NCBI RefSeq assembly: GCF_016406085.1
Contig: NZ_JAEHFJ010000004.1
Coordinates: 186,001-250,000, forward strand
Source: Aureibaculum flavum
GTDB lineage: Bacteria > Bacteroidota > Bacteroidia > Flavobacteriales > Flavobacteriaceae
DNA length: 64,000 nt
Reading direction: 5' to 3'
The notes beneath the pieces were generated by a model. The model was given only the letters and a program-made list of their open reading frames with translations, made no database searches and was not told the DNA's origin. This document shows positions 27,773 to 35,913 of this stretch, piece after piece. Every line of letters begins with the position of its first letter. The stretch's first letter is position 1. Position numbers and translations under genes: made by a program.

Positions 27773-28230
27773 TCTATGCTTTTTAATTGTTTTATCATTT
27801 CTTTAGAATTCCATTCTTGAGCTCCATCCCATCGTTTTACCAATTCTCCTTTTGTATTATAAATAAAGGTTGCTGGCAATGCATGAATATTTAATTTATC
27901 TAATGAGGACTGATAGCGTACATACTGAAAAGGAAATTGATGTTTTTCTTTAAACTTATCAATCTTAGCCATTTCATCTGTAGTAGCAAATAAGAAAATA
28001 TAGTTTTCTGAGGCTAACAATTCTTGAGCCTCAGCCATAGCTGGCATTTCTTCTATGCAAGGCACACACCATGTAGCCCAAAAATTTACCAAGATCTTTT
28101 TTCCTTTAAAATCAGAAAGTAATACGGAATTACCTTCAAGATCTTTAAAGTCGGCTGTAGATTCACTTTTCTGTGCACAACCAATAATTATTATAAAAAG
28201 AATACTGAAAATAGTGTGTTTTAACGACAT
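27769..28230 (-). CDS. TlpA/ResA-like thioredoxin lipoprotein
   Basis: This 153-residue protein has a lipoprotein signal (I-I-G-C, Cys18) and a TlpA/ResA thioredoxin fold with the active site W-A-T-W-C-V-P-C at about 51-58 and cis-Pro in H-A-L-P-A-T-F near 120. It acts in the periplasm as a reductant or oxidant of cysteine pairs, for example in cytochrome c maturation. It is the first gene of an operon with the sialidase-like lipoprotein, whose Cys cluster may be its client; that is inference from the overlap. Confidence 0.88.
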   Translation of the reverse strand: MSLKHTIFSILFIIIIGCAQKSESTADFKDLEGNSVLLSDFKGKKILVNFWATWCVPCIEEMPAMAEAQELLASENYIFLFATTDEMAKIDKFKEKHQFPFQYVRYQSSLDKLNIHALPATFIYNTKGELVKRWDGAQEWNSKEMIKQLKSIE

Positions 28231-28278
28231 TTATAAAGATATAAGAATCAAATTTACAAAGATTTACTTGAATACTTT

Positions 28279-28286
28279 TATATTTG
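28279..28286 (+). promoter_or_regulatory. Downstream promoter box of the cyclophilin gene
   Basis: TATATTTG matches TAnnTTTG and lies 14 bases before the ATG at 28300, which would give a very short leader. No good TTTG box is seen 19 bases upstream. Confidence 0.4.
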
Positions 28287-28299
28287 TAAGAGATTAACT

Positions 28300-29016
28300 A
28301 TGGATATGAAGGGAAGAATTTTACAATTACTTATTCTTATTTGTATTGCTTTTAGCATTATAAATTGTAAAAAAGAAACGCCAACCGAAATAAGCAAACC
28401 GGAGGCTATTGAAAAACCGGTACAAACGAAGCCTAAAAAAGAGAAAGCTATTGCCCAAAAACCATGGGACTCTATTACGCATGATAACACCATAGATTTT
28501 TTAATAGCGTATGGCAAAGAGCATAAAGAAAATAAATTACGTGTTAAAACACGTTTGGGAGATATGATTGTTCAATTGTATGACGATACACCATTGCACC
28601 GAGCAAGTTTTTTGTTTTTGGTAAATGCAGGATATTTTAATACCACTTGTTTTCATAGGGTGGTACCAGGTTTTATAGTGCAAGGTGGTAATTCAGAAAA
28701 CTATTCAACCGTGAAAATTAAAAATAAGTACGAAAACTACACCATTCCGCCTGAGTTCAGAAAAAACCATAAACATAAATTTGGTGCCTTAGCTGCGGCT
28801 AGAGAATGGGAAAATAACATCAGTAAAAAATCAAATCCGTTTGAGTTTTACTTTATACAAGCTAAAAATGGGGCCCACCATATAGATGGTGAACATACCG
28901 TTTTTGGTGAAGTAATTAGTGGTTTTAATGTATTAAACAAAATTGCAAAGTTAAAAACAGGAAGAGATGAATGGCCCTTAAAAGATGTTTTTACAAAGAT
29001 TGAAGTCATAGAATAA
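28300..29016 (+). CDS. Cyclophilin-type peptidyl-prolyl isomerase lipoprotein
   Basis: This 238-residue lipoprotein (I-N-C, Cys24) has a Pro/Lys-rich linker to about residue 55 and a cyclophilin domain from about 80 to 236. The domain contains the catalytic Arg and Phe in F-H-R-V-V-P-G-F-I-V-Q-G-G (about 123-135) and F-Y-F-I-Q-A (about 184-189), and the conserved H-T-V-F-G-E-V near 205. It helps periplasmic proteins fold by proline isomerisation. It diverges from the TlpA operon. The FKBP-type GldI of flavobacteria is a different family. Confidence 0.9.
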   Translation: MDMKGRILQLLILICIAFSIINCKKETPTEISKPEAIEKPVQTKPKKEKAIAQKPWDSITHDNTIDFLIAYGKEHKENKLRVKTRLGDMIVQLYDDTPLHRASFLFLVNAGYFNTTCFHRVVPGFIVQGGNSENYSTVKIKNKYENYTIPPEFRKNHKHKFGALAAAREWENNISKKSNPFEFYFIQAKNGAHHIDGEHTVFGEVISGFNVLNKIAKLKTGRDEWPLKDVFTKIEVIE

Positions 29017-29158
29017 GTCTTCAGTACCAATTGGCAGTTTTTTTTCGCATAAAAAAACGTAAGTTCTAGTGTTTACTTTAAAACGAGAGCTTAGATAAAT
29101 TCTGATATTTCGGGGACTCGAGTACTAGTTTTAAAAACTATTTAATAAAAATGAATAC

Positions 29159-29839
29159 ATGAAAAATAAAATAATTCCAATATTATTATTCACCTTTATA
29201 ATATTATCTACTACTATAAACGCCCAATCTGAAACCAAATTTAGGGATACCATTGCTATTAATTACCAAGATAATAAGACCCTATTAGACATTCTAAAAG
29301 TGTTGCCAATAAACGTATTTGATAGTTGGGAATGGTCTGATGACGATAGAATTAAAACGGTAGACTTTATTGCTAAAAACAATTATTTAATTGACTCTAC
29401 CGCTGCATTTAATAATATAAAACATATTACCCCAAATTATTTAAATATTCAAGTGGTTGATGGTGTTTGGTTATTGGCCATTTACAAGTTTTCAGAAAAT
29501 GATTTTTTTGTGGTAACTGATGATATTGTTGGTGATGGAAATACCGTACATACCTTTAATTATAAAAACAATAAACTTACGCCAACAAAAATGTTAAATT
29601 GGTTCAGTAGAATTAAATATAAAATTTTATTAAATGACACACCTGAATGTAGAGCTTTAATAGATGAAAATGAAGCATTCTTTGACTATACCTTGGGTGA
29701 AAAAGATACTATTATAATTTCTTCTTGGCTTTTTAACAAAGAAGAACATGGCAAATGCTTCAAAGGAAATACGATAAGACTAAAAGCAAACAAAAAACTG
29801 GGGAGGTTTGATATTGATAAGGTGTATTGGGTTGAATGA
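29159..29839 (+). CDS. Secreted protein of unknown function
   Basis: This 226-residue protein has a signal peptide (I-I-L-S-T-T-I-N-A-Q, cleavage near 22) and no domain I recognise. The mature part is rich in acidic and aromatic residues, with W-E-W-S-D-D-D near 62, a lone V-V-T-D-D-I-V-G-D-G-N near 122, and two late Cys residues (C161, and C199 in H-G-K-C-F-K-G) that could form a disulfide. It ends Y-W-V-E. It stands alone and lies just before the NUDIX-helicase operon, without an obvious link. Periplasmic or outer-surface location is expected. Confidence 0.7.
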   Translation: MKNKIIPILLFTFIILSTTINAQSETKFRDTIAINYQDNKTLLDILKVLPINVFDSWEWSDDDRIKTVDFIAKNNYLIDSTAAFNNIKHITPNYLNIQVVDGVWLLAIYKFSENDFFVVTDDIVGDGNTVHTFNYKNNKLTPTKMLNWFSRIKYKILLNDTPECRALIDENEAFFDYTLGEKDTIIISSWLFNKEEHGKCFKGNTIRLKANKKLGRFDIDKVYWVE

Positions 29840-29855
29840 TTAGGAGTGTTAATTG

Positions 29856-29900
29856 TGATTATGTTAATCATAATAATTTAGTAGATTTTTGTTAAGTTTG
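29856..29900 (+). promoter_or_regulatory. Promoter with an inverted repeat before the NUDIX-helicase operon
   Basis: TAAGTTTG at 29893-29900 fits the TAnnTTTG box. Where the upstream box should be (around 29870-29873) there is no TTTG but a perfect inverted repeat, TGATTA TGT TAATCA, at 29856-29870. A repressor or activator site overlapping a weak promoter is a reasonable reading. The start codon is 18 bases downstream, at 29919. Confidence 0.45.
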
Positions 29901-29918
29901 ATTTAGATAAATGTACCA

Positions 29919-30314
29919 ATGAAAAAAGTAGAAGTAGTTGCCGCTATTATAAAATGTAATAAGGAAATTCTTTGTGTTCAAAGAGCCGAAAATTCATTAG
30001 AATATATATCTAAAAAATTTGAATTTCCTGGAGGTAAGATAGAAAAAGGTGAATCAAAGAAGGAAGCTTTGCAACGAGAGCTTTTGGAAGAATTAAATAT
30101 TACAACAAATATCAAATCTTTATTTCTTACAGTAATTCATGAATACCCAGATTTTGAATTAACAATGCACAGTTTTATTTGTGAAGTTAAAACAAAAGAA
30201 CTCACTCTAAATGAACATATAGCACAAGAATGGTTAACATTAGGAAACCTTGAAAACCTTGATTGGGCAGCCGCGGACATTCCAATAGTGAATAAATTGG
30301 TAAACAATGGATAG
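29919..30314 (+). CDS. NUDIX hydrolase, MutT-like
   Basis: This 131-residue protein is a MutT-type NUDIX hydrolase. The complete Nudix box G-G-K-I-E-K-G-E followed by R-E-L-L-E-E-L starts at about residue 38. The N-terminal V-V-A-A-I-I-K and the F-E-F-P-G-G-K are typical of (deoxy)nucleoside triphosphate pyrophosphohydrolases. The length matches MutT. Its last eight bases overlap the helicase gene start, so the two proteins are made together. Similar NUDIX genes are known beside DUF3427 helicases, which suggests clean-up of damaged nucleotides, or of a signal nucleotide, for that system; the actual substrate is unknown. Confidence 0.88.
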   Translation: MKKVEVVAAIIKCNKEILCVQRAENSLEYISKKFEFPGGKIEKGESKKEALQRELLEELNITTNIKSLFLTVIHEYPDFELTMHSFICEVKTKELTLNEHIAQEWLTLGNLENLDWAAADIPIVNKLVNNG

Positions 30315-33300
30315 AATTACCGAAATTTTTAATACTAGTTTACAAACAGGTTATGTAGATAGAACTATTTTATCAAATGTTGATTATCAACCTGAATTAT
30401 TGGTAAATCAGAAAAACCCGCCTAAAAAAGTTCTATCCACTATTATTCATGAGCTTGAAAATTGCAATCAGTTTTTTATTTCTGTTGCCTTTGTAACAAC
30501 GAGTGGAGTAGCAACCATAATCAATAAGTTGAAAGAACTCGAAAACCGCGAAATTAAAGGCGAAATTTTGGTCTCTCAATATTTAAACTTCACACAACCA
30601 GAAGCTTTAAAAAGATTAAAGCAGTTTAAGAATATAGACTTAAGAATTGCAACAACTGGCAATGCACATGCTAAAGGTTATATTTTTAAAAATAAAGAGC
30701 ATTATAATTTAATTGTTGGGAGTAGTAATTTAACGGCTCAAGCATTATCTACTAACAAGGAATGGAATATTAAAGTCTCAGCCTTAGATGAAAGTGGTTT
30801 GGTTGAAAAAGTTCTTAATGAATTTCATTCAGATTTTGAAAAAGGAACAACAGTAACTGCAAAATATATTGCCTCATATGAAGAAATATATAAGAAGCAA
30901 TTTTTTTCAAACAAAAAATATAATCTTGAAAACTTAATTCAACCCCAAACTGTTATTACTCCAAATTCAATGCAAATTGAGGCACTGGAAAACCTAAAAA
31001 TATTACGGGCGAAGAAAAAGAATAAAGCATTAATAATTTCTGCAACTGGAACAGGTAAAACTTATTTATCTGCTTTTGATGCAAAGGCTTTTAATCCAAG
31101 AAAACTATTGTTTGTAGTTCACAGATTGACTATTGCAAAAGATTCATTAAATACATTTAGAAATGTTTTTGGAAAGTCTGTAACTATGGGATTATACTCT
31201 GGTGAAAAAAGAGAACTGGATTGTGACTTTGTGTTTTCAACTATACAAACAATTTCAAAGACCACTCACTTAGAAAATTTCTCAAAAAATCATTTTGATT
31301 ACATAATTATTGATGAAACTCATAGGTCAGGTGCAGATTCTTATTTACGATTAATTGATTACTTTGAACCTAATTTCCTTTTAGGAATGACAGCCACTCC
31401 AGAAAGAACAGATGGGAATGATATTTTCAAACTATTTGACCACAATATTGCTTATGAAATTCGACTAAACAGAGCAATGGAAGAAGAAATGCTTAGTCCG
31501 TTTCATTATTATGGAGTAACCGATTTATTAATTGATAATAATGTGGTCGATAATAAATCTGATTTTAAACTATTAGTTTCTATTGAAAGAGTTAATAGGA
31601 TAATTGAGCAGGCAAATTTTTACGGTAGTGATAACGGTATTACTAGAGGTTTAATATTTTGTTCAAGAAAAAACGAAGCTATTGAACTTTCTAATTTATT
31701 AAATCTAAAAGGATATAGAACTATAGCCTTAACTGGTGATAGTACAGAAGAAGAAAGAGCAAAATCAATTGAAAAATTAGAATCGGATAATTTAAGTGAA
31801 AAACTCGATTACATTTTTACAGTTGATATTTTTAATGAAGGTATTGATATTCCAAAAATTAATCAAATAATTATGCTACGCCCTACGGTATCTGCAATTA
31901 TTTTCATTCAGCAATTAGGCAGAGGATTACGAAAAATTGAAGGAAAAAGCTATGTAACCGTTATAGACTTTATAGGAAACTATGAAAATAATTATTTAAT
32001 TCCTATTGCATTATATGGTGACACTTCTTATAATAAAGACTCTATAAGAAAATTAATTACTGAAGGCAGCAGAATGATTCCTGGCTCCTCAACTATTAAT
32101 TTTGATGAAATCACCAAAGAAAAAATATTTCAATCTATTGATTCTGCGAAAATGCAGTTGTTGTCGGATTTGAAAAAAGACTATTACCTCTTGAAATTCA
32201 AGTTGGGTAAAATTCCAATGATGATGGATTTTATAGAACATGGCTCAAGAGATCCTTATTTATATGTAAATTATTCTAATTCATATTATAATTTCATTGT
32301 AAAAGTTGAAAAGGAATTCAACGAAAAACTATCTACAGAACAGGTTAAACTTTTAGGGCTTTTTTCTAAAGAAATAAACAACTCTAAAAGAGTTGAGGAA
32401 AGCTTAATAATCAAATTATTAATTGAAACTGGCACATTGTCCATTAATACTTTGAAAGAAAATGTTTTAAAAAAATATCATTACTACATTTCTGATGAAA
32501 CAATTAAATCATGTGTTTCAAATTTAAATTTTGAATTCATTAGAGAAAAAAGTAACGGTAAATTGATTTCAGCAAAAGAGATATACAAATTAGATATAAT
32601 TAAAATTGATAAAGGTAGTTTTGTTTTTTCAGAAGTATTTCTTTCATACTTAAATCAAAACTCTTTTAAAAGCTTTCTACTTGATTCAACCAATTATTCC
32701 ATAAATAAATTCGACAAATTATTTGATTCTAAACTTTGGCATAATGGATTTGTACTGTATAGAAAATATTCTCGTAAAGATGTTTTTAGAATACTAAATG
32801 TTTCGCAAAATCCAGTAGCACAAAACGTGGGTGGATATCTTGTAAATCCCGACAACGCTCATTGTCCAATTTTTGTGAATTATCATAAAGAAGAGGGGAT
32901 TTCTGAATCGACGAAATATGAAGATGAATTTGTAAATAATAAAGAATTTGATTGGATGTCAAAATCTAATCGTAAAATTGATAGCAACGATGTTCAATCT
33001 ATTCTGGGTAAAAATGGGAATATTCGACTTCCATTATTTATTAAAAAGAATAATGACGAAGGACAGGATTTCTATTATATGAGTGATGTTTTACCAGAAT
33101 TAAATCAGGTTGAACAAACCACGATGAGTAATGATAAGGGTAAGCAAGTTTCGGTTGTGAAAATCCGTTTTAAATTAGCAAGTCCAGTACGTACAAGTAT
33201 ATATAACTATCTACAAGAAAAAGGAGGTGCTACCATTTCCAAAACTTTAGAGAAAGTAATAGTATCACCATCACAACAAACTATTAGTTTTGAAGAAGAA

Positions 33301-33762
33301 CTAAAAAATCCTATCCCATTATATAATTTTTATGCAGCGGCAGGCACGTTTAGTGAGATTCAATCGGAAAAAGATTTCACTTTAATTGAAGGCCCTGTAA
33401 ATCACAATGTCAACAGTAATTATTTCGCTTGTAGAATAGTTGGAGAATCAATGAATAGAGTTATTCCAAATGGTTCAATTTGTTTGTTCAAACCTTATAC
33501 AGGAGGTAGTAGAAATGGTAAAATTGTATTAGTGGAAAACCTAGATATTCAAGACCAAGATTTTAATTCAGCTTTTACAATAAAGACGTATTCAAGTGAG
33601 AAATCTGTTTTGGAAGAAACTTGGGGACATGAATCTATTGTTTTAAGGCCAAATTCGTTCGACAATTCTTATAAAAATATTATTATCACTGAAGAAAATG
33701 CTTCCGAAATGAGGGTAATTGGAGAATTTGTTGAAATTTTGATCGATGATAAAGAAGAATGA
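30307..33762 (+). CDS. PLD nuclease-SF2 helicase-DUF3427 protein with a C-terminal S24 (LexA/UmuD-like) peptidase domain
   Basis: This 1151-residue protein has four parts. Residues 1-190: a phospholipase D-type domain with A-H-A-K-G-Y-I (His121, Lys123) and G-S-S-N-L-T (138-143), as in BfiI-like nucleases. About 215-570: an SF2 helicase, with Walker A A-T-G-T-G-K-T (246-252), D-E-T-H (336-339), M-T-A-T-P-E-R (361-367) and motif VI Q-Q-L-G-R-G-L-R (about 535-542). About 600-965: the DUF3427 region that normally follows such helicases. About 1000-1151: an S24 peptidase-like domain, with Ala1012-Gly1013 as the expected cleavage bond in I-P-L-Y-N-F-Y-A-A-A-G, the nucleophile Ser1048 in V-G-E-S-M and Lys1093 in F-T-I-K-T. 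PLD-helicase-DUF3427 proteins are known and tend to occur with defence genes; the S24 tail is unusual to my knowledge. The start overlaps the NUDIX gene by 8 bases. Confidence 0.88.
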   Translation: MDRITEIFNTSLQTGYVDRTILSNVDYQPELLVNQKNPPKKVLSTIIHELENCNQFFISVAFVTTSGVATIINKLKELENREIKGEILVSQYLNFTQPEALKRLKQFKNIDLRIATTGNAHAKGYIFKNKEHYNLIVGSSNLTAQALSTNKEWNIKVSALDESGLVEKVLNEFHSDFEKGTTVTAKYIASYEEIYKKQFFSNKKYNLENLIQPQTVITPNSMQIEALENLKILRAKKKNKALIISATGTGKTYLSAFDAKAFNPRKLLFVVHRLTIAKDSLNTFRNVFGKSVTMGLYSGEKRELDCDFVFSTIQTISKTTHLENFSKNHFDYIIIDETHRSGADSYLRLIDYFEPNFLLGMTATPERTDGNDIFKLFDHNIAYEIRLNRAMEEEMLSPFHYYGVTDLLIDNNVVDNKSDFKLLVSIERVNRIIEQANFYGSDNGITRGLIFCSRKNEAIELSNLLNLKGYRTIALTGDSTEEERAKSIEKLESDNLSEKLDYIFTVDIFNEGIDIPKINQIIMLRPTVSAIIFIQQLGRGLRKIEGKSYVTVIDFIGNYENNYLIPIALYGDTSYNKDSIRKLITEGSRMIPGSSTINFDEITKEKIFQSIDSAKMQLLSDLKKDYYLLKFKLGKIPMMMDFIEHGSRDPYLYVNYSNSYYNFIVKVEKEFNEKLSTEQVKLLGLFSKEINNSKRVEESLIIKLLIETGTLSINTLKENVLKKYHYYISDETIKSCVSNLNFEFIREKSNGKLISAKEIYKLDIIKIDKGSFVFSEVFLSYLNQNSFKSFLLDSTNYSINKFDKLFDSKLWHNGFVLYRKYSRKDVFRILNVSQNPVAQNVGGYLVNPDNAHCPIFVNYHKEEGISESTKYEDEFVNNKEFDWMSKSNRKIDSNDVQSILGKNGNIRLPLFIKKNNDEGQDFYYMSDVLPELNQVEQTTMSNDKGKQVSVVKIRFKLASPVRTSIYNYLQEKGGATISKTLEKVIVSPSQQTISFEEELKNPIPLYNFYAAAGTFSEIQSEKDFTLIEGPVNHNVNSNYFACRIVGESMNRVIPNGSICLFKPYTGGSRNGKIVLVENLDIQDQDFNSAFTIKTYSSEKSVLEETWGHESIVLRPNSFDNSYKNIIITEENASEMRVIGEFVEILIDDKEE

Positions 33763-33883
33763 TCATTTTGGGTTTAATCGAGTTTTAAAGTTGATAAAAA
33801 AAACAAAATTTAATTGGAAAAGGAAAACTGATTAGACATATTAAAAACACGTATTCTGGCATTTGTGCCGAACAATGGCAAAA

Positions 33884-33942
33884 ATGTCATAAGATTGACA
33901 TAATAATGACGCAATCACTAAAACAATATTGAAATATCTTTG
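33884..33942 (+). promoter_or_regulatory. Operator-like repeats and promoter box of the XRE gene
   Basis: TATCTTTG at 33935-33942 fits the Bacteroidota downstream box, 27 bases before the ATG. Upstream is a perfect inverted repeat ATGTCA TAAGAT TGACAT at 33884-33901, and a further TGAC copy at 33907-33910. A shorter one, GGCA TTTG TGCC, lies at 33858-33869. These are good candidates for binding by the XRE protein itself. Confidence 0.45.
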
Positions 33943-33968
33943 CTGAGTAATCATTAAAATATATTAAA

Positions 33969-34586
33969 ATGAAAAATCAGAACTTCTCAATTAAAATTAA
34001 GGACTTACGAAATCGTAAGGGATTTTCTCAAGAACAATTATCAGAAGCATCAAAATTAAGTCTAAGAACTATTCAACGAATTGAAAAAGGTGAGTCAATA
34101 CCCCGTGGAGATACATTAATTAAATTAACACAGGCTCTTGGAGTTACTCCAGACGAACTTTTAGTATGGGCGGAGCTTCAAGACAAGGGCTATTTAACTC
34201 TTTTGAATTTAAGTGCCATGGCAGGGCTATTATTTCATCCTATATTGGGAATAATAATCCCATTAGTAATGTGGATACTTAAAAAGGATAAGATAAAGTT
34301 TGTAGACAATTATGGGAAAAGAATCATTAGTTTTCAAATTACTTGGACATTGTTAATCTATTCCGTTTTTTTAATTGCAACAAAAGGTTCTAATATTAAG
34401 TTTGATTTTAATATTTTTGATATTCTATCAGCTTTGGTTAATTTCAATATTGATAAACAACTTATTTATATTGTCATTATCGGCATTCTTTATTTATACA
34501 ATCTTTCATTAATATTTAAAAATTTGAGACGAATAAAAAAGGAAAAGGAAAGTTGGTATTTCCCCGCGATATCTTTTCTAAAATAA
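33969..34586 (+). CDS. XRE-family regulator with a DUF4870-like membrane tail
   Basis: This 205-residue protein has an N-terminal helix-turn-helix of the Cro/cI type (about 7-62; K-G-F-S-Q-E-Q-L-S and S-L-R-T-I-Q-R-I-E-K-G) joined to about three membrane helices (about 80-101, 120-140 and 160-185) that resemble DUF4870. Such proteins occur widely in Flavobacteriia; they are thought to sense a membrane or ion signal while bound near the membrane, but this is not proven. It follows the helicase gene by 206 bases and has its own promoter box and operator-like repeats, so a joint regulation with the helicase is possible but not shown. Confidence 0.82.
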   Translation: MKNQNFSIKIKDLRNRKGFSQEQLSEASKLSLRTIQRIEKGESIPRGDTLIKLTQALGVTPDELLVWAELQDKGYLTLLNLSAMAGLLFHPILGIIIPLVMWILKKDKIKFVDNYGKRIISFQITWTLLIYSVFLIATKGSNIKFDFNIFDILSALVNFNIDKQLIYIVIIGILYLYNLSLIFKNLRRIKKEKESWYFPAISFLK

Positions 34587-34942
34587 AAATTATTAAATAG
34601 AATTAATTATTTGGCGACCCTATTTACTAAAATTGCAAAAACAGTTTGTATTGAGTTTACTGTCTGTTTATTTTGGCTAACTTATCTCTTACATTACTTA
34701 CAAGCCAAACAGTCAAAAACACGAACTTCTAGAATAGAAAAAGGGTCGAAAAAATATTTAATGGAAAAGCCTTAAATGATTGTACTTTCCATACTCTAAA
34801 TGCCTGCTTAAATGTGACGGTTCTCATAAACACTTGTAATTTAACTTTATTCTTACCTTTATTTAAATTATTGTAAAATAAATGCAATAGATTAAAAAAG
34901 TGTCGTCTTTACTATCAAAGAACCTTCAAACTGGTTTTTTAA
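34587..34942. other. Intergenic region before the ECF sigma operon, no gene seen
   Basis: I see no coding frame or RNA gene here. There is a loose inverted repeat TTTGGCT (34672-34678) and AGCCAAA (34703-34709). A weak promoter for the sigma factor gene may lie near 34834-34861 (TTG, 17 bases, TACCTTTA). Confidence 0.5.
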
Positions 34943-35476
34943 ATGAATTTGGAAACAGAAAATAACAAAAAACTTAAGGATTTTTTTGGAAGTGAATATC
35001 AATCGCTCAAACGGTTTGTGAACACAAAAATAAGTGATACCGCAAACAGAAATGCAGAAGATATTATTCAAGATGTTGCCTTAAAATTATTTTCTGGTGC
35101 AGATCGATATGCTCCTATAAATAATGTTGCTGGTTTTGTGTACAGGTCCATAAAAAATAAGATAATTGATGTATTGCGTACTTCTAAACCAAGCCATTCT
35201 CTTGATGTTGACAGCCATTATTTAGAGTTGGCAGAAGTATTCAACACTACTGCGGAAACGTATACTTCAGAAAAAATGAAATTGGTTTTAAAAGAATGTA
35301 TTCAACAATTAAAGCCTGCTTATAGAGATATCATTATTGCGGTAGACTTTGAAGGGTATACGTATAAAGAAATTTCAAAAGAAACAGGAATTCCTGAAGG
35401 AACTTTAATGTCTAGAAGGCATAGAGCCATTGGAATATTATATAAAAAAATAGAAATAAAAATTAACAATTATTAA
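34943..35476 (+). CDS. ECF RNA polymerase sigma factor
   Basis: This 177-residue protein has the two sigma-70 regions of ECF factors: region 2 (about 14-85, with N-A-E-D-I-I-Q-D-V-A-L-K-L-F and V-A-G-F-V-Y-R-S-I-K-N-K-I-I-D) and region 4 (about 110-165, with Y-R-D-I-I-I-A-V-D-F-E-G-Y-T-Y-K-E-I and the helix G-I-P-E-G-T-L-M-S-R-R-H-R-A). It directs polymerase to a small regulon, probably on an envelope or metal signal. No anti-sigma gene of the FecR/zinc-finger type follows; instead two small genes do, at 35488 and 35914, 11 and 9 bases apart, so all three form one operon. Confidence 0.9.
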   Translation: MNLETENNKKLKDFFGSEYQSLKRFVNTKISDTANRNAEDIIQDVALKLFSGADRYAPINNVAGFVYRSIKNKIIDVLRTSKPSHSLDVDSHYLELAEVFNTTAETYTSEKMKLVLKECIQQLKPAYRDIIIAVDFEGYTYKEISKETGIPEGTLMSRRHRAIGILYKKIEIKINNY

Positions 35477-35487
35477 ATATAGAAATC

Positions 35488-35904
35488 ATGAAAAATTTTT
35501 TCACTCATAAATTTAGAAAAAAATCACCCTTAGAGATTGTTGGAATAATCATTTTTGGTGCCATTGCCATTACGGGGCTGGCAATATTATTTGGTTTTGT
35601 AATCATGTGGTTATGGAATTGGTTAATGCCACTGATTTTTGGTCTGCCACTACTCAACTATTGGCAAGCTGTTGGGTTATTTATTTTACTTAAAATTCTT
35701 ATTGGTGGATGTGGAACCGGAGGCAGTAGTAAATCATCTAAGCATTCAAAAAATGAATGTAAAGATGATTCTAAAACCGATTTTTCAAAATGGAAACATT
35801 ATGATAAGTTTTGGAAAGAAGAAGGCGATGCTTTTTTTAAGCAATTTGTTGACAAACAAAATTCTCAAAATGAGGATAATAGTACTCAATCAGAATCACA
35901 TTAA
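35488..35904 (+). CDS. Small membrane protein of the ECF sigma operon
   Basis: This 138-residue protein has two closely spaced membrane helices (about 17-44 and 53-73), joined by a short loop with G-L-P-L-L-N-Y-W-Q-A. A Gly/Ser/Lys-rich turn (G-G-C-G-T-G-G-S-S-K-S-S-K) and a charged soluble tail follow (about 85-138), with W-K-H-Y-D-K-F-W-K-E-E-G at about 101. I recognise no named domain. In flavobacterial genomes such proteins follow ECF sigma genes; it may hold the sigma factor at the membrane, as an anti-sigma-like partner. That is inference from position. Confidence 0.7.
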   Translation: MKNFFTHKFRKKSPLEIVGIIIFGAIAITGLAILFGFVIMWLWNWLMPLIFGLPLLNYWQAVGLFILLKILIGGCGTGGSSKSSKHSKNECKDDSKTDFSKWKHYDKFWKEEGDAFFKQFVDKQNSQNEDNSTQSESH

Positions 35905-35913
35905 AATACGATT

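Noticed and set aside
28300-29016. Reading the cyclophilin lipoprotein as the gliding protein GldI
   Set aside because: GldI is an FKBP-type isomerase; this protein has the cyclophilin motif F-H-R-V-V-P-G-F, a different fold.
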